From contig NZ_JACHWS010000004.1 in NCBI RefSeq assembly GCF_014191505.1, positions 308,654-372,653 on the forward strand: a DNA stretch of 64,000 bases. The letters run 5' to 3'. The notes below the pieces were generated by a model. It was not told where the DNA came from. It searched no databases and worked only from the letters and a program-made list of their open reading frames with translations. Both the position numbers and the translations under genes were made by a program. This document shows, in pieces, positions 1 to 8,013 of this stretch (position 1 is its first letter; every line of letters starts with the position of its first letter). This DNA is from Hoyosella altamirensis. Lineage in GTDB: Bacteria > Actinomycetota > Actinomycetes > Mycobacteriales > Mycobacteriaceae.

Positions 1-45
1 TGGGCCACCTAAGTGGTCTTAAATCAGTTCCCATGCCTCCATTGC

Positions 46-465
46 TCAGGCGTTGATTGCTTGCTTGGAGGGCTGGCTGCTGATTTCGATCTTCCGGGGC
101 TTGGCTTTCTCAGCCACCGGAATGGTTACGCGCAGCACCCCGTTCTCGTAGTTCGCTTCGATGCTGTCGGTGGCGAGGTTTTCGCCAAGGAACAGTTGAC
201 GGCTGAACACTCCCCGCGGTCGCTCAGACGCGATCATTTCCTGGCCCTCGCCACGTTCGGGGCGTTCGGCGTGAACGGTGAGGACGTTCCGTTCGACATC
301 GAGATTGAGTGAATCTGCTGTCACCCCGGGAAGATCGAATTCGACGATGAATTTGTCACCCTCGCGCCACGCGTCCATTGGCATGACGGCTGGGCGTGCG
401 CTGGTTCCGAGGACCTGCTGCGTCAGGCGGTCAAGTTCACGGAACGGATCGGTACGCATGAGCAT
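46..465 (-). CDS. hsp20: Hsp20/alpha-crystallin small heat shock protein
   Basis: This is a small heat-shock chaperone of 139 residues, which binds unfolding proteins in the cytoplasm without ATP and holds them for refolding. The alpha-crystallin domain covers roughly residues 30-125: [10 protein letters not shown] begins the sandwich, and the C-terminal half carries the family G-V-L-x-V motif ([10 protein letters not shown]). I chose the ATG at 465 because GGAGG lies 8 nt upstream; the GTG 9 nt earlier overlaps that ribosome site. It is divergent from a MerR-type gene, the usual arrangement for a stress regulator and its target. Family assignment is firm; regulation by the neighbour is inferred. 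Confidence 0.93.
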   Translation of the reverse strand: MLMRTDPFRELDRLTQQVLGTSARPAVMPMDAWREGDKFIVEFDLPGVTADSLNLDVERNVLTVHAERPERGEGQEMIASERPRGVFSRQLFLGENLATDSIEANYENGVLRVTIPVAEKAKPRKIEISSQPSKQAINA

Positions 466-481
466 GTCTCCCACCTCCTCA

Positions 482-523
482 TTGACTGATCTCTCGAGAA
501 CACTAGATAAAACCTGTTAGTGT
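482..523 (+). promoter_or_regulatory. Putative promoter and inverted repeat between hsp20 and the MerR gene
   Basis: TTGACT (482-487) and TAGATA (504-509) are spaced 16 nt apart and would drive the MerR gene. The 8-bp palindrome TCTCGAGA (492-499) lies in the spacer, where MerR-type regulators bind. A second inverted repeat, ACACTA...TAGTGT (500-505 and 518-523), overlaps the -10. The classical HspR HAIR sequence (CTTGAGT-N7-ACTCAAG) is not present. The boxes are read from the sequence; function is inferred. Confidence 0.4.
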
Positions 524-594
524 CTCTTATAGTTTTTTTATCACTACGATGCGATGTGCACAAGAGGGAATTTTGCCGAGGAGGGAGGTGTGTC

Positions 595-909
595 ATGGCT
601 GACGGTCGCCTCCCTGGCCCCTTGGATCCGGGGCGTGGCGTGTACGCAATCTCGGTCGCGGCAGAGCTGTCAGGAGTGGGTGTGCAAATGCTCAGGCACT
701 ATGAGCGGCTTGGACTGCTCGCGCCTGAGCGCACGGCTGGTGGAACGCGGCGCTATAGCGAAGCGGACCTTGCTTTGCTGGCGCGCATCGGGGAACTGGT
801 TGGCGATGGCGTCAACCTCGCCGGGGTTGCTCAGATTCTGGCGCTCGAGGAGCGTAATCGGGAGCTTGAGGCGATGATCGCCCGATTGCGCTCGCGGAAG
901 GATGTGTAG
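595..909 (+). CDS. MerR-family regulator, HspR-like
   Basis: This encodes a 104-residue MerR-type DNA-binding protein. The winged HTH lies at about residues 14-80 (YAISVAAELSGVGVQMLRHY, then LGLLAPERTAGGTRRYSEAD), followed by a short C-terminal helix (LALEERNRELEAMIARLRSR) that would dimerise. There is no effector domain and no cysteine metal site, which fits HspR-like repressors rather than metal or redox sensors. The start at 595 has GGAGGG upstream. It lies back to back with hsp20, so control of hsp20 and itself is the simplest reading. It is not in a dnaK operon, where HspR usually sits, so I call it HspR-like only. Confidence 0.85.
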   Translation: MADGRLPGPLDPGRGVYAISVAAELSGVGVQMLRHYERLGLLAPERTAGGTRRYSEADLALLARIGELVGDGVNLAGVAQILALEERNRELEAMIARLRSRKDV

Positions 910-963
910 TTGATGACGCATGCGGGTGCCAACTGCATGTCCTTCCGAATCCCCTTCCTTCAT

Positions 964-979
964 TCGAACACATGTTCTA
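964..979 (+). promoter_or_regulatory. LexA (SOS) box upstream of dnaE2
   Basis: TCGAACACATGTTCTA is a near-perfect match to the actinobacterial LexA site (TCGAAC-N4-GTTCGA), with one mismatch in the right arm. It lies about 70-90 bp before the dnaE2 start, where a promoter-proximal operator is expected. DNA-damage induction of dnaE2 through LexA is established in mycobacteria; here it is inferred from the site. Confidence 0.85.
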
Positions 980-1051
980 TAGTTGACTCATCGGGTGACT
1001 TCCCCGCCCGGCAATTGGTCATAGAACATCTGTGTCGAGGGGAAGTGTGTC

Positions 1052-4000
1052 TTGAGCTGGTTCAACGGACCGCCGACCTGGTCGGAGCTGGAACGTATTC
1101 TGTCCGGTCGCCCTGGTCAGCAGTTTCCTGGAGACGGAAATGACAGTCCCGCCTGGTCACGGAAACGGTCCGCCTACGAGCCACCGGAACTGCCGAGAAC
1201 CGTATCTCGCGTCCCGTACGCGGAACTGCACGCCCACACGGCGTTCAGCTTTCTCGATGGTGCTTCCATGCCGGAGGAAATGGTCGAACAAGCCGCGCGT
1301 CTAGGGCTGAAAGCGATCGCCGTCACCGATCATGACGGCCTGTACGGGGTGGTGCGATTCGCTGAAGCTGCTCTGGAACTTGATATTGGCACAGTGTTCG
1401 GCGCCGAGCTGGGGCTTGAGGCGGTAAACCCGCGTACCGGAGAACCGGACCCGGATGGCACGCACCTGCTCGTACTCGCGAAAGGGCAAGAAGGCTACCG
1501 TCGTCTTTCCCGCCAGATTGCCGAAGCTCACCTGGCAGGCGGTGAGAAAGGAAAGCTGCGCTACGACATCGACGCCCTCGCTGGTGCAGCGGGGGAGCAC
1601 TGGCAGGTGCTGACCGGATGCCGCAAAGGCTCTGTCCGCAAAGCGCTTGCACAAGGTGGTCCAGAGGCGGCGGAGCAAGCACTCATCCAACTCATCGATC
1701 GCTTCGGCAATGTCGCGGTAGAACTCACCAAAACTGGGCTGCCGGATGACGATGAACGCAACGACCTGCTCTACGAGCTTGCCCGCAAGTATCGATTGCC
1801 AGCCGTCGCAACCACGGGAGCGCACTTCGCGCGGCCCGACCGGGCTCGGCTCGCTGCCGCGATGTCTGCTGTGCGGGCGAGGCGCAGCCTTGACGAGACA
1901 GCTGGCTGGCTGCCACCCGCCGCACATGGCTTTCTCCGGTCCGGTGAGGAGATGACACACCTCTTCAGCCGTTACCCGGGCGTGGTGCACACAGCAGCTG
2001 ACATAGGTGAACAGTGCAGTTTCGACCTGCGACTCATAGCACCGAAACTTCCGCCATTTGACGTTCCAGAAGGTCACACCGAGGACACCTGGCTGCGTGA
2101 GATCACCATGCGTGGCGCCTATGACAGGTATGGGCCACGCCACCCGAAGGCGTATGCGCAGATCGAACACGAACTCCGCATCATTAAACAACTGGGTTTC
2201 CCCGGCTACTTCCTGGTGGTTCATGACATCGTGTCTTTCTGCAAGCGCAACGACATCCTCTGCCAGGGCCGAGGGTCAGCGGCGAACTCAGCGGTCTGTT
2301 ACGCCATAGGCATCACCAACGTCGACGCTGTGGCGAACGGCCTACTTTTCGAACGCTTCCTAGCACCGGAACGTGACGGTCCGCCGGATATCGATCTCGA
2401 TATCGAATCGGATCGCCGGGAAGAAGCCATTCAGTACGTGTACCAGCGCTATGGCCGCACCCACGCCGCGCAAGTCGCCAACGTCATCACCTATCGTGGC
2501 CGCTCTGCGGTGCGTGACATGGCACGTGCGCTCGGTTTCTCGCAAGGACAACAGGACGCGTGGAGCAAACGCGTCGACCGCTGGAGCGGCGTCCGAAATG
2601 GTGATGACGATTGGGGCATACCTAAGCCGGTACTCGATCTGGCTGCCCAGATAGAGGGCTTCCCAAGGCATCTCGGCATCCACTCTGGCGGCATGGTGAT
2701 CTGCGACCGCCCAGTCGCGGACGTCTGCCCAGTCGAATGGGCACGCATGGCAAACCGGAGCGTCCTGCAGTGGGACAAAGATGACTGTGCCGCAGTCGGA
2801 CTCGTCAAGTTCGACCTGCTAGGCCTGGGCATGCTGTCAGCCCTGCACTACGCCATCGACCTCGTTGCTGAACACAAAGGTGTCGAGGTGGATCTCGCGA
2901 AGATCGATCTCACCGAACAAGCCGTTTACGAGATGTTGCAGCGCGCTGACTCTGTGGGAGTTTTTCAGGTCGAGTCGCGGGCCCAGATGGCAACACTGCC
3001 AAGACTCAAGCCCCGCAACTTCTTTGACCTTGTCGTCGAAGTTGCGCTGATCCGCCCCGGACCGATCCAGGGCGGATCGGTCCACCCCTACATCCGCCGC
3101 CGCAATGGCCTCGAACCCGTTATCTACGACCACCCCTCTTTGGAGAAAGCATTGAAGAAGACACTCGGAGTGCCGCTGTTCCAGGAACAACTCATGCAGA
3201 TTGCTGTCGACGTCGCAGGCTTCTCGGCGTCAGAGGCGGACCAGTTGCGACGGGCGATGGGATCGAAACGTTCACCCGAGAAGATGGAACGCCTCAAGGT
3301 GCGCTTCTACGAGGGTATGCGGCAGAAACACGGCATCACCGGCGCCGTCGCTGACCGTATCTACGAAAAACTCTATGCGTTCGCGAACTTTGGTTTCCCC
3401 GAAAGCCATTCGCAGAGTTTTGCGGCGCTGGTGTTCTACTCATCGTGGTTCAAGCTGCACCATCCAGCAGCTTTCTGTGCCGCGCTGCTACGTGCCCAGC
3501 CGATGGGTTTCTATTCACCGCAATCACTCGTCGCGGATGCGCGCCGGCATGACGTCACCGTGCACGGGCCGGATGTGAACGCGAGCCTTGCCCACGCCAC
3601 TCTCGAAAATGAAGGCACTGAAGTGCGTCTTGGCCTGGCGTCCGTCCGCGGGATTGGACAGGCAAAGGCGGAAGAGATTGTGGCGGAACGAGAGAGCGGT
3701 GGTACGTACACGGTGCTGCTCGATCTGGCCGGCCGGGTTGAACTCACAACCTCCCAGATTGAGGCCCTGGCTACTGGCGGCGCGCTGGGCTGTTTCGGAA
3801 TCAGCAGACGGGAAGGTTTGTGGGCGGCAGGGGCGGCAGCGGAGGAACGGCCAGACCGCCTGCCGGGTATGGGACCCTCACTGGACGCGCCGACACTTCC
3901 GGGGATGAGCGATGCAGAACTCGCGGCAGCTGACGCGTGGGCAACTGGCATCACACCCGACAACTACCCCACAGAATTCGCGCGTCCGGAGCTGAAGAAA

Positions 4001-4318
4001 CTGGGGGTGATTCCAGCCGACCAGCTGCTTCAAGCGCCAGATGGCTCTCGCGTGCTGGTAGGCGGGGCGGTGACGCACCGGCAGCGGCCCGCCACCGCAG
4101 CGGGTGTCACGTTCATCAACCTCGAGGACGAAACTGGCATGGTCAATGTGGTGTGCTCGGTGGGACTGTGGCGAAGGTACCGGGTGCTCGCACACACGGC
4201 GCCAGCCTTGCTCATCAGAGGGAAGGTGCAGAACGCGGAAGGGGTCGTCACTGTCGTCGCAGACCGCCTGGAACGCCTGGACCTTCGAGTTGCAGCGAAG
4301 TCGCGGGACTTCCATTGA
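1052..4318 (+). CDS. dnaE2: Error-prone DNA polymerase III alpha subunit DnaE2
   Basis: DnaE2 is the non-essential C-family polymerase that carries out damage-induced mutagenic translesion synthesis, with ImuA'/ImuB as partners in mycobacteria. The product is 1,088 residues, about the usual family length. The N-terminal PHP domain begins near residue 55 (YAELHAHTAFSFLDGASMPE, later VTDHDGLYGV). The polymerase core shows GRGSAANSAVCYAIGIT and the catalytic acidic motif PDIDLDIES, and a C-terminal OB-fold region (VTFINLEDETGMVNVV) follows. The start is a TTG with GAGGGGAAG upstream. A LexA box precedes it. No imuA' or imuB gene is adjacent, so any partners lie outside the window. Confidence 0.95.
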   Translation: MSWFNGPPTWSELERILSGRPGQQFPGDGNDSPAWSRKRSAYEPPELPRTVSRVPYAELHAHTAFSFLDGASMPEEMVEQAARLGLKAIAVTDHDGLYGVVRFAEAALELDIGTVFGAELGLEAVNPRTGEPDPDGTHLLVLAKGQEGYRRLSRQIAEAHLAGGEKGKLRYDIDALAGAAGEHWQVLTGCRKGSVRKALAQGGPEAAEQALIQLIDRFGNVAVELTKTGLPDDDERNDLLYELARKYRLPAVATTGAHFARPDRARLAAAMSAVRARRSLDETAGWLPPAAHGFLRSGEEMTHLFSRYPGVVHTAADIGEQCSFDLRLIAPKLPPFDVPEGHTEDTWLREITMRGAYDRYGPRHPKAYAQIEHELRIIKQLGFPGYFLVVHDIVSFCKRNDILCQGRGSAANSAVCYAIGITNVDAVANGLLFERFLAPERDGPPDIDLDIESDRREEAIQYVYQRYGRTHAAQVANVITYRGRSAVRDMARALGFSQGQQDAWSKRVDRWSGVRNGDDDWGIPKPVLDLAAQIEGFPRHLGIHSGGMVICDRPVADVCPVEWARMANRSVLQWDKDDCAAVGLVKFDLLGLGMLSALHYAIDLVAEHKGVEVDLAKIDLTEQAVYEMLQRADSVGVFQVESRAQMATLPRLKPRNFFDLVVEVALIRPGPIQGGSVHPYIRRRNGLEPVIYDHPSLEKALKKTLGVPLFQEQLMQIAVDVAGFSASEADQLRRAMGSKRSPEKMERLKVRFYEGMRQKHGITGAVADRIYEKLYAFANFGFPESHSQSFAALVFYSSWFKLHHPAAFCAALLRAQPMGFYSPQSLVADARRHDVTVHGPDVNASLAHATLENEGTEVRLGLASVRGIGQAKAEEIVAERESGGTYTVLLDLAGRVELTTSQIEALATGGALGCFGISRREGLWAAGAAAEERPDRLPGMGPSLDAPTLPGMSDAELAAADAWATGITPDNYPTEFARPELKKLGVIPADQLLQAPDGSRVLVGGAVTHRQRPATAAGVTFINLEDETGMVNVVCSVGLWRRYRVLAHTAPALLIRGKVQNAEGVVTVVADRLERLDLRVAAKSRDFH

Positions 4319-4355
4319 GCAAGCGAGACGATCACACCATGGTTAGCGTCGGGGT

Positions 4356-5597
4356 ATGCGAATAGTGATGTCACGAGTGGCGGCATGGCTTGCAGGCCTT
4401 TTAGCTGTCACTCTGCTCGTGCAGCCCCAGTGGCAATACGACGGCACCGTCGTGGACAGCGGGACACTCATGGCACTGGACTCCGCGCCCGGAGCTGGTG
4501 TGGCAGTTCTCGTCGCGGGCGTTGCCGTCGCGCAGCTCCTGGCGGGGCGAAACGTCTGGGCAAGTGCGGCGGCCCTCGCTGGCTCGGGTGGCTCGCTGAT
4601 CGTGATCCAGGCCCTAATCAGCGGTAGCGCCCGAATAGTATTCGGTGGCATCGCAGTAGGTGTTTTTCTCGCGGCAGTCTTCTCGGTTCGCCCCGCAGAC
4701 CCAGTGCACCGAACTGCAGTGCTTGCGGGAATCGTCACTGGCTTTGTCGCGATGGTGATTGCGCGCGTTGATACGAATCGGCCGCGCCGGTACGCGGACT
4801 ACCTCGGTGCGACTGACACGGCGAACTGGGTCGTGCTCGGTATCGCTGGAGTCATCATCGTGACACTGCTTGTTGCTGCGCTGGTGAAACCGGCGCCGAC
4901 GGTGAGCGACGGAGATCGACGCATCGTGGCAGGCGCTACTCTCCTCGCGCTCACGGGTGTGCTCTTCAGACAGGTGGCACAGTTCGATTCAGATTGGGTA
5001 CCGATCGCAGGGATGGTCCTCGCGGTCCTGCTGACATGTGCGATCGCGCTGTGGCTGGGCAGCGGTGCAGGCAGGTTCCTAATCGTCTCGATGGTCGTCG
5101 CCGGAACAGCGCTGCCACTGATCAGCGCTGGCTGGATGCTCAATGTGACCAGCGCTGGGCTCCTTGCCGTTTGCGTGCTCGCCGGAGTGGTTCTGGCGCA
5201 CTGGTACGGAAATATCCTCGCCGGAGTCGGCGCGCTCGTCCTCGTAGCGATAGGGACTGCTGTCGCAGGAGTGGAGGACGCCTTTGGGGTTGTGTTCCTG
5301 TTCGCTTTCGCCGCGTCAGCAGGTTACGCGGTCGCGTCGGCGATGCCCACGCGGCCGCTGCCCACCGTCCTGGGCGCCGCGACTCTATTTGCGGGACCAG
5401 TTGCAGCGGTGTTCACTCAGTTTCCACCGAGAAGCTTCGGCTGGACGGCCTATGGCGGAATCGGCGAGGTCCAGACCAGCCTCCACGTCATGCTCGAGGG
5501 CGCTGGCCAGTTCCTGCTGTTCGCTTCACCACTGGTTGCGGGGTTTTTCGGTGCGCTTGTTCTATGGACTCTCGCTCGCCGCGCAGAGAACAATTAG
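4356..5597 (+). CDS. Polytopic membrane protein of unknown function
   Basis: I do not recognise this 413-residue protein. Almost its whole length is hydrophobic, with about 11-12 predicted membrane segments separated by short loops; the loop near residue 150 (NRPRRYADYLGATD) is the longest polar stretch. There is no transporter signature I can name. It begins 37 bp after dnaE2 on the same strand, so co-transcription is possible, but no clear ribosome site precedes the ATG at 4356; an in-frame ATG lies at 4368. It ends with a 4-bp tail-to-tail overlap with the next gene. Confidence 0.75.
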   Translation: MRIVMSRVAAWLAGLLAVTLLVQPQWQYDGTVVDSGTLMALDSAPGAGVAVLVAGVAVAQLLAGRNVWASAAALAGSGGSLIVIQALISGSARIVFGGIAVGVFLAAVFSVRPADPVHRTAVLAGIVTGFVAMVIARVDTNRPRRYADYLGATDTANWVVLGIAGVIIVTLLVAALVKPAPTVSDGDRRIVAGATLLALTGVLFRQVAQFDSDWVPIAGMVLAVLLTCAIALWLGSGAGRFLIVSMVVAGTALPLISAGWMLNVTSAGLLAVCVLAGVVLAHWYGNILAGVGALVLVAIGTAVAGVEDAFGVVFLFAFAASAGYAVASAMPTRPLPTVLGAATLFAGPVAAVFTQFPPRSFGWTAYGGIGEVQTSLHVMLEGAGQFLLFASPLVAGFFGALVLWTLARRAENN

Positions 5598-6052
5598 CTC
5601 TGGATCGGTTCCACCCGGAAGACAGGGCAGCGGTCCGCAGCTGCGGCGAAAGACTCCGGATCGGGCCCGGCCGTGACGCCCGTCCGGACGAAAAACTGGA
5701 CGCCGTGGGGTACCTCGCGGGGGAATGCCCGCAAGATTGGTGCGCGCTCTTCACGCGGCAGTTCAGTGAGCTTGACAGCTTGCTCCTTACGGCCTTTCGA
5801 CAGTTCTCCCACTTGAGCGGCACGGACATTCTTGACCCAGTCGGCGTGCTCAAAGCCCGCCACGATGTAGCGCACACCGTCCACAGTGAGGGGAGAAACG
5901 GGCGTCGAATGCATCTGCCCGCTCTTGCGGCCTCGGACAGACAGCACATGCATCGTCCCGATGGCAATGCCGCATCGTTGCAGTCCGACAATCACCTTGT
6001 TGAACGGTCTTAGTTTTCTGCGCAGCCGGTCGATTTCACTGCTCGTTTTCAT
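5594..6052 (-). CDS. Deazaflavin-dependent oxidoreductase (DUF385/nitroreductase family)
   Basis: This 152-residue protein belongs to the split-barrel family that includes the F420-dependent nitroreductase Ddn of M. tuberculosis. Family marks are an N-terminal helix rich in Arg/Lys, then TMHVLSVRGRKSGQMHSTPV, which forms the cofactor-phosphate loop, and YIVAGFEHADWVKNVRA. Substrate is unknown; members reduce quinones or nitro compounds, some bind FMN instead of F420. Its ATG lies inside the end of the upstream PadR gene (17-bp overlap), so the two are translated together and PadR probably controls it. Confidence 0.85.
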   Translation of the reverse strand: MKTSSEIDRLRRKLRPFNKVIVGLQRCGIAIGTMHVLSVRGRKSGQMHSTPVSPLTVDGVRYIVAGFEHADWVKNVRAAQVGELSKGRKEQAVKLTELPREERAPILRAFPREVPHGVQFFVRTGVTAGPDPESFAAAADRCPVFRVEPIQS

Positions 6053-6656
6053 TGGTACTCCTTTGATCTGATGTTTCAGATGCGGCTGGTTTAAGCCACG
6101 TGATCTGGCCGCTATCGATCTCTGCGGCCACCTCGCGCAGCCATTCGCTTTCGCATTTCCGCATGCGCTGGAGATACTCGATTTCCAGTGTCACAACGCG
6201 TGGCAGGGCATCTGGTGCGGTCCGCAGCTCACGCTCGGACTGTGCGGCCAGCGTCTCGAGGTGTTGAGCCCTGCCGCGAAGCAGCGCCGCTGCCTCCCCA
6301 GGCGCCATGACGAGGATGTGCGCGAGCGCCGCGGGGAAACGGGGATACTCATTGACCGGCGTACCGAGGAACTCGGTGACGAGTTCGCGGAGCCGCATTT
6401 CTCCCGGCGGGGTTATCGAGTAGACGGTGTGCTCAGGTCTCGAGCCAGTCTGTCCGACGCCGCATTCACTGACGAGTCCCGCTTTGACGAGCCGTGCGAT
6501 GGCGTCGTACAGCGAACCACCGCGCATACGGACGAGTTCGTCAACCCGGCGCTCACGCAATGTGGACATCATGTCGTAGGGATGGCGTGGCCCCTCCGCT
6601 ACGAGTGCGAGCAGGGCCAGGGAGAGCGGCGTGTTGAGCGCACGCGATACGGGCAT
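6036..6656 (-). CDS. PadR-family transcriptional regulator
   Basis: This is a 206-residue PadR repressor. The winged HTH is at residues 8-85 (LSLALLALVAEGPRHPYDMM, RGGSLYDAIARLVKAGLVSE, then the wing TVYSITPPGEMRLRELV), and the C-terminal half is the helical effector and dimer domain. It overlaps the following oxidoreductase gene, a common PadR plus target-enzyme arrangement. A palindrome 25-40 bp upstream of its ATG is a likely autoregulatory operator. TAGTCT lies 8 nt upstream of the ATG on this strand, so the message may be leaderless. The inducer is unknown. Confidence 0.9.
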   Translation of the reverse strand: MPVSRALNTPLSLALLALVAEGPRHPYDMMSTLRERRVDELVRMRGGSLYDAIARLVKAGLVSECGVGQTGSRPEHTVYSITPPGEMRLRELVTEFLGTPVNEYPRFPAALAHILVMAPGEAAALLRGRAQHLETLAAQSERELRTAPDALPRVVTLEIEYLQRMRKCESEWLREVAAEIDSGQITWLKPAASETSDQRSTNENEQ

Positions 6657-6680
6657 GGCTCTAGACTACCCGAGTTCGAT

Positions 6681-6696
6681 TAGTCGAGTTCGACTA
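6681..6696. promoter_or_regulatory. Perfect palindrome, candidate PadR operator
   Basis: TAGTCGA-GT-TCGACTA is a perfect 7-bp inverted repeat, and a partial direct copy (CGAGTTCGA) begins just to its left at 6671. It lies in the promoter region of the padR gene. Position and symmetry suggest the autoregulatory site; no binding evidence is available from sequence alone. Confidence 0.45.
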
Positions 6697-6734
6697 TCCC
6701 GTGGCTCGGTGCCGACGGCATTGCTTTAGTTGCA

Positions 6735-6869
6735 TCAGGAGAGGGGCGGCGGCACAAAGGGCACCACTCCACCGCATGGCAGCATGAGTAGCGGCCCGAA
6801 CTCGCAGAGAGCCCAGGCGATGAACTGACCGAGCTGGAATGCCTGTTCGGCTGTATACGGAAAAAACAT
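6735..6869 (-). CDS. Possible small hydrophobic protein, 44 residues
   Basis: A short reading frame starts with ATG at 6869, preceded by GGGAG at a 7-nt spacing, and ends in TGA. It encodes 44 residues, beginning MFFPYTAEQAF and ending in the proline-rich PFVPPPLS. The middle (FIAWALCEFGPLLMLP) is hydrophobic enough for one membrane segment, and there are two cysteines. It sits alone in the 428-bp gap between padR and the next gene. I recognise no family. The ribosome site and composition favour a real gene, but it could be chance. I see nothing else in 6870-7084 apart from the promoter region of the next gene. Confidence 0.4.
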   Translation of the reverse strand: MFFPYTAEQAFQLGQFIAWALCEFGPLLMLPCGGVVPFVPPPLS

Positions 6870-7084
6870 CGCCGTACTCCCATTCCCGTCAAACCGTGCC
6901 CCGCCGGACCGCAGTGGCCGGATTGCCCGATACTAGCGCTCGGAGCAGGACGAAGAGTACGAATTGGTGAGGTCGGGCATCACCCACCTGAATGTGAAAT
7001 TTGCGTCATGGTGTGGGAATCTCGAATGACGTTGCACTGCAGGTCGTAAAGCACTGGGTTCCTGCCGCCGATGAGGAGAACGAT

Positions 7085-7936
7085 ATGAATCGAACCGAGA
7101 CCCTGGATCCGCGACCAGTCTCATTCACTGGGCATGGCGGACTCAGACTCGCCGGGGATGAGTGGGGTGATAAAGGGCGCCCACTGGTATTGCTTCTGCA
7201 CGGTGGTGGACAGACGCGACACTCGTGGAAGGGCACCGGTGAGCGGCTAGCAGCGCGCAACCTCCGGGTAATCGCGCTCGACGCGCGTGGCCATGGGGAC
7301 AGTGAGTGGGCGACCGGCAGCGCTTTGTACAGTCTGGAACTGTTCGCTGCGGACGTCGTTTCGGTCATCCGTCAGCTCGACGAGCCGGTGGTGATCGTCG
7401 GCGCGAGTCTAGGTGGGCTGACGGGAATACTCGTCGCGGACGAGGTGGGCGATGACCTGGTCCGCAAACTGGTACTGGTCGACATTGTGCCGCGAATGGA
7501 GCGTAAAGGCGGCCTCCGCGTTCGCGACTTCATGCTCCGTCACCTCGACGGGTTCGCGAGGCTCGAGGATGCTGCTGACGCGATCGCGGACTACATGCCG
7601 CACCGGACACGCCCGTCGAACCTTGACGGGCTGCAGCGTAATCTGCGCCAGCGTGACAATGGGCGCTGGTATTGGCACTGGGATCCGCGCTTTGTCCAGG
7701 AGCCGATGGACGACCCCGCTGAGCAGGCAAACGACATTGAACTGAAGGCGGCGAACCTGCGCATTCCGCTGCTCCTCATTCGCGGTGCGATCTCGGACGT
7801 GGTGAGCCGCCACAGCGCACGCCGGTTCCTGGAGACCGTACCGAGCGCCCAGTACATTGAACTCGACGGTGCTGCTCACACGGCCCCAGGTGATGACAAC
7901 GATTCCTTTACGTCCGTCGTGGTTGAGTTCGTCTAA
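7085..7936 (+). CDS. Alpha/beta-hydrolase fold protein
   Basis: A 283-residue cytoplasmic alpha/beta hydrolase. The oxyanion-hole loop HGGGQTRHSW is near residue 40, the nucleophile elbow is GASLGG near 105, and the catalytic His lies in DGAAHTAPGDDN near the C-terminus; an Asp after strand 7 (GAISDVVSRH) completes the triad. GAGGAGAA upstream of the ATG at 7085 sets the start. It resembles peroxidase-type and epoxide-hydrolase-type members, but substrate cannot be assigned. It stands alone, ahead of the cyclase gene. Confidence 0.85.
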   Translation: MNRTETLDPRPVSFTGHGGLRLAGDEWGDKGRPLVLLLHGGGQTRHSWKGTGERLAARNLRVIALDARGHGDSEWATGSALYSLELFAADVVSVIRQLDEPVVIVGASLGGLTGILVADEVGDDLVRKLVLVDIVPRMERKGGLRVRDFMLRHLDGFARLEDAADAIADYMPHRTRPSNLDGLQRNLRQRDNGRWYWHWDPRFVQEPMDDPAEQANDIELKAANLRIPLLLIRGAISDVVSRHSARRFLETVPSAQYIELDGAAHTAPGDDNDSFTSVVVEFV

Positions 7937-8013
7937 CGCCCTCTCGCGCCATTTGTTCGGCTCCTGGTACCAAATGCCCTTTAGACTCTCAAGTACTAGA
8001 TTGTCCGGACCAA

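Noticed and set aside
910-1143. 77-codon frame between the MerR gene and dnaE2
   Set aside because: It overlaps the LexA box and the dnaE2 start in another frame and has no credible ribosome site or homology.
1301-2224. 307-codon open frame on the minus strand within dnaE2
   Set aside because: It lies fully inside dnaE2, has no ribosome site, and its product is Arg/Cys/His-rich without any domain. It is a by-product of GC-biased codon use.
4994-6013. 339-codon plus-strand frame over the membrane-protein/oxidoreductase junction
   Set aside because: It would run out of frame through one gene and antisense through the next. It is strongly Arg-rich with no domain.
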